Positions 8,173 to 12,148 of a DNA stretch of 12,148 nt are shown piece by piece. Below the pieces are notes generated by a model that was not told the DNA's origin, made no database searches, and saw nothing but the letters and a program-made list of their open reading frames with translations. The stretch's first letter is position 1; each line of letters starts with the position of its first letter. The translations under genes were made by a program, and so were the position numbers. The DNA is from Armatimonadota bacterium (GTDB lineage: Bacteria; Armatimonadota; Zipacnadia; Zipacnadales; JABUFB01). Where the stretch lies: assembly GCA_018056145.1 (NCBI GenBank), contig JAGPGE010000086.1:1-12148 (forward strand), in the 5' to 3' direction.

Positions 8173-9906
8173 TCACTGCTCGGGCATTTCATCAATGAAC
8201 ACGAGCCCGCTGGAGTCCTGGCCGGAAGCGGTCAGGCGTTGGCCCGTGCTTAGGTGCCAGGTGATCGTGTAGTTGTAGTCGAACTGCCCATTGGGCAGGA
8301 CGATCTCCACCTGTTGTTCCTCGATCGGCTGGTCGGGCCGCGCTACGAGCTGGTGCTTGCGGGTCTGGCCAAAGAACGGGTAGTCCACCTGCACGATGGC
8401 TGCACGGACACCCCGCTCCTTCAGCGCCTCCCCATTGCCCAGCAGCTGCACGGTGCGGCGCTCGTATGGAGCGTAGACATCGATCATCGGCGCCTCGGCA
8501 TCGACCCACTCCGTTTCGTACGAGCCGCCGCCCTTGAAACTCCAGCGGGTCCTGTACTGGTACTTGAGCCAGGCCAAACGGTCATCGTCCCCGTCCCAGC
8601 CGTAGATGATTCGCGCGCCCCTGAGAGCGTCCTTCACGCTCTCCCGGTCGATGAGCACCTCCTCAATGGTTTCCTTACCACTCTGGTGTTGCTTGCGCAC
8701 GGTGACCGTGACCGAGTTGATGTATTTGTCGAAATCGGGCAGAAGCGCCCCGTCCACGCCGATTCGGACTTCGCGCTGCTGGAACACCGGGTCGGCCAGG
8801 TTGAAGGCCCGGAAGTATCGTTCATCGGTTCCGTGCTTCTGGTAGAAATCCCCGACGTTGAAGACGATGAAGCCGTGCCGCTCCACGGTCGAGCGGTGGT
8901 TGAAGTCCATCACGCTGATACCCGAACTGCGCATTTCCTTGAGCTGGAATCCCGCGTACAGGCCGAAGTTGGTGGTCCTGCGGCTGGAAAGGATCCCCGA
9001 GCGCTGGTCGATGAGCGCGCCCAGCGCCTCGCCGAGACCGCCCCGCTGGGCCTCGGGGACCCGGTCGGGCTCCACGGGGCGGAACATCAACTCGAGCAGT
9101 TTCGCGTACACGTTGTTGAGGAGCGCCTCCATGGATTCATCGCTACCACTGGACCGAAGCCTGATGGCGTTGTTGCGCAGCAGGTCGTCGAAGGCCATTT
9201 CGACGTCGGCGCTCACGAAGTAGATGGTGCCGCCGGCCGAGAATGCCTTGCTCTTGCGCACCTCGGACCAGTCCACGGTCAGTTCGGCCTCGTACGCGTC
9301 AGTGAGCCCGCTGAAGGTCATGTCGAAAACCACGGACACGTCGGGGGTCGCCATGGCGAAGCTCTGCAAGAGGAGACTTGCCTGTTGCGGCGTGAGGTCG
9401 AAGGACAGGGCGATGCGGTTGCCTTCCAGTACCGGCGCTGCGCCCGATGCCAGTATCTTCCGCTGGGTGCCGCCATCGGGGTTGATGATCGACGACACCA
9501 GGGCGTACCGGCCCTTGTCGAACACGATCGGCCCGCGTATCCGCGCTTCGTCGTCATGAACGATCTCCCGCAGGGCCCGCTGTGCTTCCTGAACCCGTTC
9601 CGGAGGAGTTTCGTAGAGGAGCAGGAGGGTGAGGATCCCGCCGCCCGCCGCCGCCGAGATGGTATTCGCCGATTCGGTCTCGCCCGGCTTGGTCATGGCG
9701 TAGCGGATGAACGAAAACTGGGGCCGCCCCTGCTCATCCGTTGCGAGACGGGATTCGTCGGGAATGTAGACATACTCTCGCGGGTTGGTAACCAACGGAA
9801 AGCACCACAGGCCCTCGGCGCGCACGCCGCGGTCGATGGAGACCTGCTGCGCCCCGGCCGGGATCGTGAGAGCGAGCAGTACCGCCGCCGCAAGGGCGCC
9901 CCTCAT
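8173..9906 (-). CDS. Paralog B: exported protein of the unclassified two-module family
   Basis: This 577-aa protein starts at an ATG whose ATGA overlaps the TGA stop of gene A by four bases, with GGAGGT eight bases upstream. The signal peptide is short (AAAVLLALTIPAGA, cleavage near residue 19 before QQ). The N-module (about 20-275) has YVYIPDESRLATDEQGRPQF (45-64), RGPIVFDKGRYALVSSI (124-140) and ATPDVSVVFDM (186-196). A short hinge follows (about 276-312). The C-module has NLADPVFQQREV (369-380), INSVTVTVRKQHQSG (396-410), WLKYQYRTRWSFKGG (446-460) and DYNYTITWHL (543-552), ending VFIDEMPEQ. The same blocks, including the AGAQQ after the leader, recur in D, making B and D one subtype; B lacks the lipobox Cys and the long linker. 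The many alternating hydrophobic strands suggest beta-rich domains. The function is unknown. Coupling to A suggests the two are made in fixed ratio. Confidence 0.9.
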   Translation of the reverse strand: MRGALAAAVLLALTIPAGAQQVSIDRGVRAEGLWCFPLVTNPREYVYIPDESRLATDEQGRPQFSFIRYAMTKPGETESANTISAAAGGGILTLLLLYETPPERVQEAQRALREIVHDDEARIRGPIVFDKGRYALVSSIINPDGGTQRKILASGAAPVLEGNRIALSFDLTPQQASLLLQSFAMATPDVSVVFDMTFSGLTDAYEAELTVDWSEVRKSKAFSAGGTIYFVSADVEMAFDDLLRNNAIRLRSSGSDESMEALLNNVYAKLLELMFRPVEPDRVPEAQRGGLGEALGALIDQRSGILSSRRTTNFGLYAGFQLKEMRSSGISVMDFNHRSTVERHGFIVFNVGDFYQKHGTDERYFRAFNLADPVFQQREVRIGVDGALLPDFDKYINSVTVTVRKQHQSGKETIEEVLIDRESVKDALRGARIIYGWDGDDDRLAWLKYQYRTRWSFKGGGSYETEWVDAEAPMIDVYAPYERRTVQLLGNGEALKERGVRAAIVQVDYPFFGQTRKHQLVARPDQPIEEQQVEIVLPNGQFDYNYTITWHLSTGQRLTASGQDSSGLVFIDEMPEQ

Positions 9907-11783
9907 TGCTCCCCACCTCCCGGAGCGGCCGGCGCGGGCTGTGCCTCAGCCGGCTCGGGAGCGGGTGCCGGCGGTGGTGCAGGGCGTTCCGGCGGGGTCA
10001 GGTACAGGTAGCCGGTGTCCAGCAGTTGCAGACTCCCCTGGACCGTGCGGTCCGGTGCATGCCATGAGACCCGGTAAGCGATGGGTTCGCCGCGGTCGGA
10101 GTAGATGGACACACTCGTGGTGGATTCCGCGTCGGCTGCGCGCAGCGTCGCCTTGCGCTCGAGGCGCGGCTTGTTGGCCAGTATGCTGGCGAATTCGACC
10201 ACCGCCGTGGCCACGGCGCGGTCCCGGAAGAGCGCGCGGTCCGCGTCAATCTCGACAACACGCTTCTCGAAAGGCGGCACCAGCGCCACCGCGGCATCGC
10301 TGGATGAGATCCACTGCTCTTCGTTCGGCGGAACGGATATGGTGGGGCGGTCTCGCACACTCCAGCGCACCTGGTACTCGTATTTCAGCCAGTCCGTACC
10401 CGCCGCGCCCAGGCGTGGGAAGGACACGTCCTGAACGGTGCGCCCGGCCTCGATGTCGGCGTGGGAGAAATGGAGGGACTTTGTGACCGCCGGACCGTCC
10501 GCGTAGGACTTGCGGAAGTTCACCGACACGAAGTTGATGGTGTCCTTGAACGCGTCCAGATACTCGCCGTCCACTTGGAAATGGACGGTGCGCACCTCGA
10601 AAGCGGGATCAGCAAGGTTGACCACACGGAAATAGCGTTTGTCCTGTCCCAGGGCCGAGTAAAGGCCGCCAAGGTTGCCTGCCGTGTCCACGGGCACCCG
10701 GATGGTGGAGTTCTTCGAGAGCACCGCGTTGAATGTGTTGTGCCGGATATCCTTGCGGTTCTTCAGCACGAACTGGTCGTCGGTGTAATACTTCTGGTCG
10801 CCCGTGCCGGTGAACAGCTTGGCCAGCCAGCCCTTCTCCTGGCGGCCCTTGATCTGGTCGGCCTCCACCGCCGTCTCGCGCTCCGGGTCCGCGGCCCAGC
10901 CGGCCTTGAAGTCAAACATGAGTTCCGTCAGCTTCCCGGTGATGATGTCCAGGATGCTGCGGATTTCGTCTGCCTTGATGCCCAGGCCGGCGGTGCGGTC
11001 CAGCACCTCGATCTTCAGCAAGCCTGTGCGCTGCAGGTCGTCGGTGATATCCCGGATCTGCCGGCGCGTGTACTCGTACTGCACATTGTGCAGGCGGCTG
11101 AAGTGCTCATAGACCGTATTCACGTCCGCCGTAACCCGGGCGTTGTAGCCCATAACAGCGGCCTCATAGTACGCATGGATGGCCACGGACACGTCGGACG
11201 TGGGCCCGGTGAGTGAGTCCCACAGCAGCGTGGCGCCCTTGGGTTCGAGGATCGCGGCGACAACCGCCTTCGAGCCCGGTGTCAGCGGAGCCTTGCCCGA
11301 GGTGATCAACGTTCGCGTGAAGCCCCCCTCGGCCTGGTCGCCGAGGATTGCCGAGACCACCTGGAAAGATCCCATGCCTTCCTCGCCGTCCTTGACTGCC
11401 TGCATGAGAGGCACAGGGCCGATAATGCGGCCGTTTGTGACCTGCTTCTTGAGTTCCCTCTCCAGGTCCTCGACCATGTCTGGGGGCAGCGTGAACTCCA
11501 CCAGGGCATGGAAGAGCCCGCCGCTGGTCTTGCCCTCGGGGTCCACGTACTTGAGACACAGCAGTTCCAGTGTTCCGTCGTCCTTGGTCGCAAGTCGGGG
11601 GTAACGTGGCACGTAGTAGTAAGCAGTGGGGTCGGCGTAGTCCTGCAGAAGCTGAACGCCCTTGATGAACCGCTGGCCCTGGTCGAGGTTCACCAGCGCC
11701 GCGCATGGCAGCGCCCCAAGACAAAGGGCAAGCCCGACAAAACACGTCGCGATCCCTGCGCCCATTCGGCCTGTCGCCCTCAT
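9903..11783 (-). CDS. Paralog A: exported protein of the unclassified two-module family
   Basis: This 626-aa protein starts at an ATG with GGAGG six bases upstream and lies 15 bases after gene E. A signal peptide occupies about residues 1-29 (hydrophobic IATCFVGLALCLGALP). Cys27 follows Pro, so it does not make a lipobox. The N-module has AYYYVPRYPRLATKDDG (54-70), GGLFHALVEFTLPPDM (88-103), GSFQVVSAILG (138-148) and SGKAPLTPGSKA (162-173). The hinge spans about 291-345. The C-module has YFRVVNLADPAFEVRTV (384-400), INFVSVNFRK (416-425), WLKYEYQVRWSV (465-476) and AYRVSW (569-574). A Pro/Ala-rich tail (598-626) ends the protein. DIRHNTFN and SGKAPL tie it to C rather than to B or D. No catalytic motif is visible, so a structural or binding role outside the cytoplasm is the best guess. 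The family is not recognised. Confidence 0.9.
   Translation of the reverse strand: MRATGRMGAGIATCFVGLALCLGALPCAALVNLDQGQRFIKGVQLLQDYADPTAYYYVPRYPRLATKDDGTLELLCLKYVDPEGKTSGGLFHALVEFTLPPDMVEDLERELKKQVTNGRIIGPVPLMQAVKDGEEGMGSFQVVSAILGDQAEGGFTRTLITSGKAPLTPGSKAVVAAILEPKGATLLWDSLTGPTSDVSVAIHAYYEAAVMGYNARVTADVNTVYEHFSRLHNVQYEYTRRQIRDITDDLQRTGLLKIEVLDRTAGLGIKADEIRSILDIITGKLTELMFDFKAGWAADPERETAVEADQIKGRQEKGWLAKLFTGTGDQKYYTDDQFVLKNRKDIRHNTFNAVLSKNSTIRVPVDTAGNLGGLYSALGQDKRYFRVVNLADPAFEVRTVHFQVDGEYLDAFKDTINFVSVNFRKSYADGPAVTKSLHFSHADIEAGRTVQDVSFPRLGAAGTDWLKYEYQVRWSVRDRPTISVPPNEEQWISSSDAAVALVPPFEKRVVEIDADRALFRDRAVATAVVEFASILANKPRLERKATLRAADAESTTSVSIYSDRGEPIAYRVSWHAPDRTVQGSLQLLDTGYLYLTPPERPAPPPAPAPEPAEAQPAPAAPGGGEQ
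9915..9920 (-). promoter_or_regulatory. Shine-Dalgarno of gene B inside the end of gene A
   Basis: GGAGGT, eight bases before the ATG at 9906, lies within the last codons of gene A (which encode its GGGEQ end). With the 4-base ATGA overlap it supports both the start chosen for B and translational coupling of A and B. Confidence 0.75.
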
Positions 11784-11788
11784 CCCGG

Positions 11789-11794
11789 CCCTCC
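11789..11794 (-). promoter_or_regulatory. Shine-Dalgarno of gene A
   Basis: GGAGGG sits five bases (GGAGG, six) before the ATG at 11783 and within the 15-base gap after the TAA of gene E. It fixes the start of A. There is no room for a separate promoter here, so A is transcribed with E. Confidence 0.7.
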
Positions 11795-11798
11795 ATGT

Positions 11799-12148
11799 TT
11801 ACGGGTTGGCCCCGGGTTCGTCCTCCGTTTCGTCCGGTTCGTCTCCGGACGTCTGCGGCTTCGGTGGTGAGGTGACGTCGAGCATCTGCGCCCAGGATTC
11901 GCGCTCGACCCATTCACCTGCGGTCTCGGAACCATCCTGACCGATTTCGATGACGCGGAACCGGTACGGCTGGTCGAGTCGCACCCCTACCGGGAACCGT
12001 ACGGTGCGGGCGTACAGGTCGGGCCGCCCGCTTTCGAAGATCACCGTCAGGCGCGCCTCGCCGCCCGCAACCGATTGGGCCGCGATCTCCACCTGTTTCT
12101 CATATAGGTCGGGTCGAAGCTCGTTGTTGAAGTCATAGCAGCGCACTT
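11799..12148 (-). CDS. Paralog E: C-terminal end of a probable fifth family member (partial)
   Basis: Only the last 115 or so codons are in the window; the frame is open to the right edge, and the GTG at 12146 is most likely an internal Val. The segment LYEKQVEIAAQ, then ARLTVIFESG, VRFPVGV and QPYRFRVIEIGQDGSE has the order and spacing of the last domain of A (FEKRVVEIDAD, VATAVVEF, ATLRAAD, IAYRVSW). I therefore read it as the end of another family member. It finishes with an acidic, Pro-rich tail (DEPDETEDEPGANP), comparable in place to the Pro/Ala tail of A. It lies 15 bases upstream of A on the same strand, so it belongs to the same operon. The paralogy rests on a short, weak alignment and is moderate; the coding call is firm. 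Confidence 0.75.
   Translation of the reverse strand, partial: VRCYDFNNELRPDLYEKQVEIAAQSVAGGEARLTVIFESGRPDLYARTVRFPVGVRLDQPYRFRVIEIGQDGSETAGEWVERESWAQMLDVTSPPKPQTSGDEPDETEDEPGANP

Noticed and set aside
8254..10011. 585-codon open frame on the plus strand opposite gene B
   Set aside because: It is antisense to a gene with a signal peptide, a strong ribosome site and clear paralogs. Long opposite open frames are common in G+C-rich coding DNA, and it has no leader or recognisable domain.
11690..11783. Lipoprotein signal in A (Cys27)
   Set aside because: The residues before the Cys are A-L-P; Pro at -1 does not fit a lipobox.

Overview
The window is about 12.1 kb of G+C-rich bacterial DNA (roughly 60-65% G+C by eye). 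Genes are tightly packed, with strong Shine-Dalgarno sites and almost every product visibly exported. Nothing fixes the taxon. The mix of large secreted glycosidase-like and unclassified extracellular proteins would suit an environmental bacterium such as Armatimonadota, Planctomycetota or a related phylum, but that is a low-confidence guess. I see no tRNA, rRNA, CRISPR, transposase, phage or plasmid gene. The longest gene-free stretch is 87 bases.

Layout. From the left edge to 2420 (+ strand) runs the 3' part of a large, probably secreted multidomain protein. It has a glycoside-hydrolase-like barrel end, two alpha/beta domains and two Ig-like beta domains. It converges on a minus-strand operon that enters from the right edge. 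Between the two, at 2450-2480, lies a perfect 12-bp hairpin that probably ends transcription from both sides.

The minus-strand operon, in order of transcription, has these members. E is only its C-terminal end (12148-11799). A is 626 aa (11783-9903). B is 577 aa (9906-8173). C is 696 aa once a 1-base frameshift is repaired (8114-6023). D is 696 aa and a lipoprotein (about 6014-3924). Last is a secreted HExxH zinc-peptidase-like protein of 467 aa (3911-2508). A, B, C and D are diverged members of one protein family that I cannot name, and E ends in a domain that looks like theirs.

The main observation is that A/C and B/D form two subtypes alternating as ABA'B'. A overlaps B by 4 nt, and the end of C abuts or overlaps the start of D, while B and C are separated by 58 nt. 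This points to duplication of a translationally coupled two-gene unit. Each paralog has its own signal peptide and two conserved modules joined by a variable hinge. D adds a lipid anchor, a charged helical segment and a long Gly/Ala/Pro linker. The set could build a multi-subunit structure in the envelope or outside the cell, with the peptidase processing it; this is inference. The frameshift in C sits in a run of eight C (coding strand), so it is either a sequencing error or a possible on/off switch.
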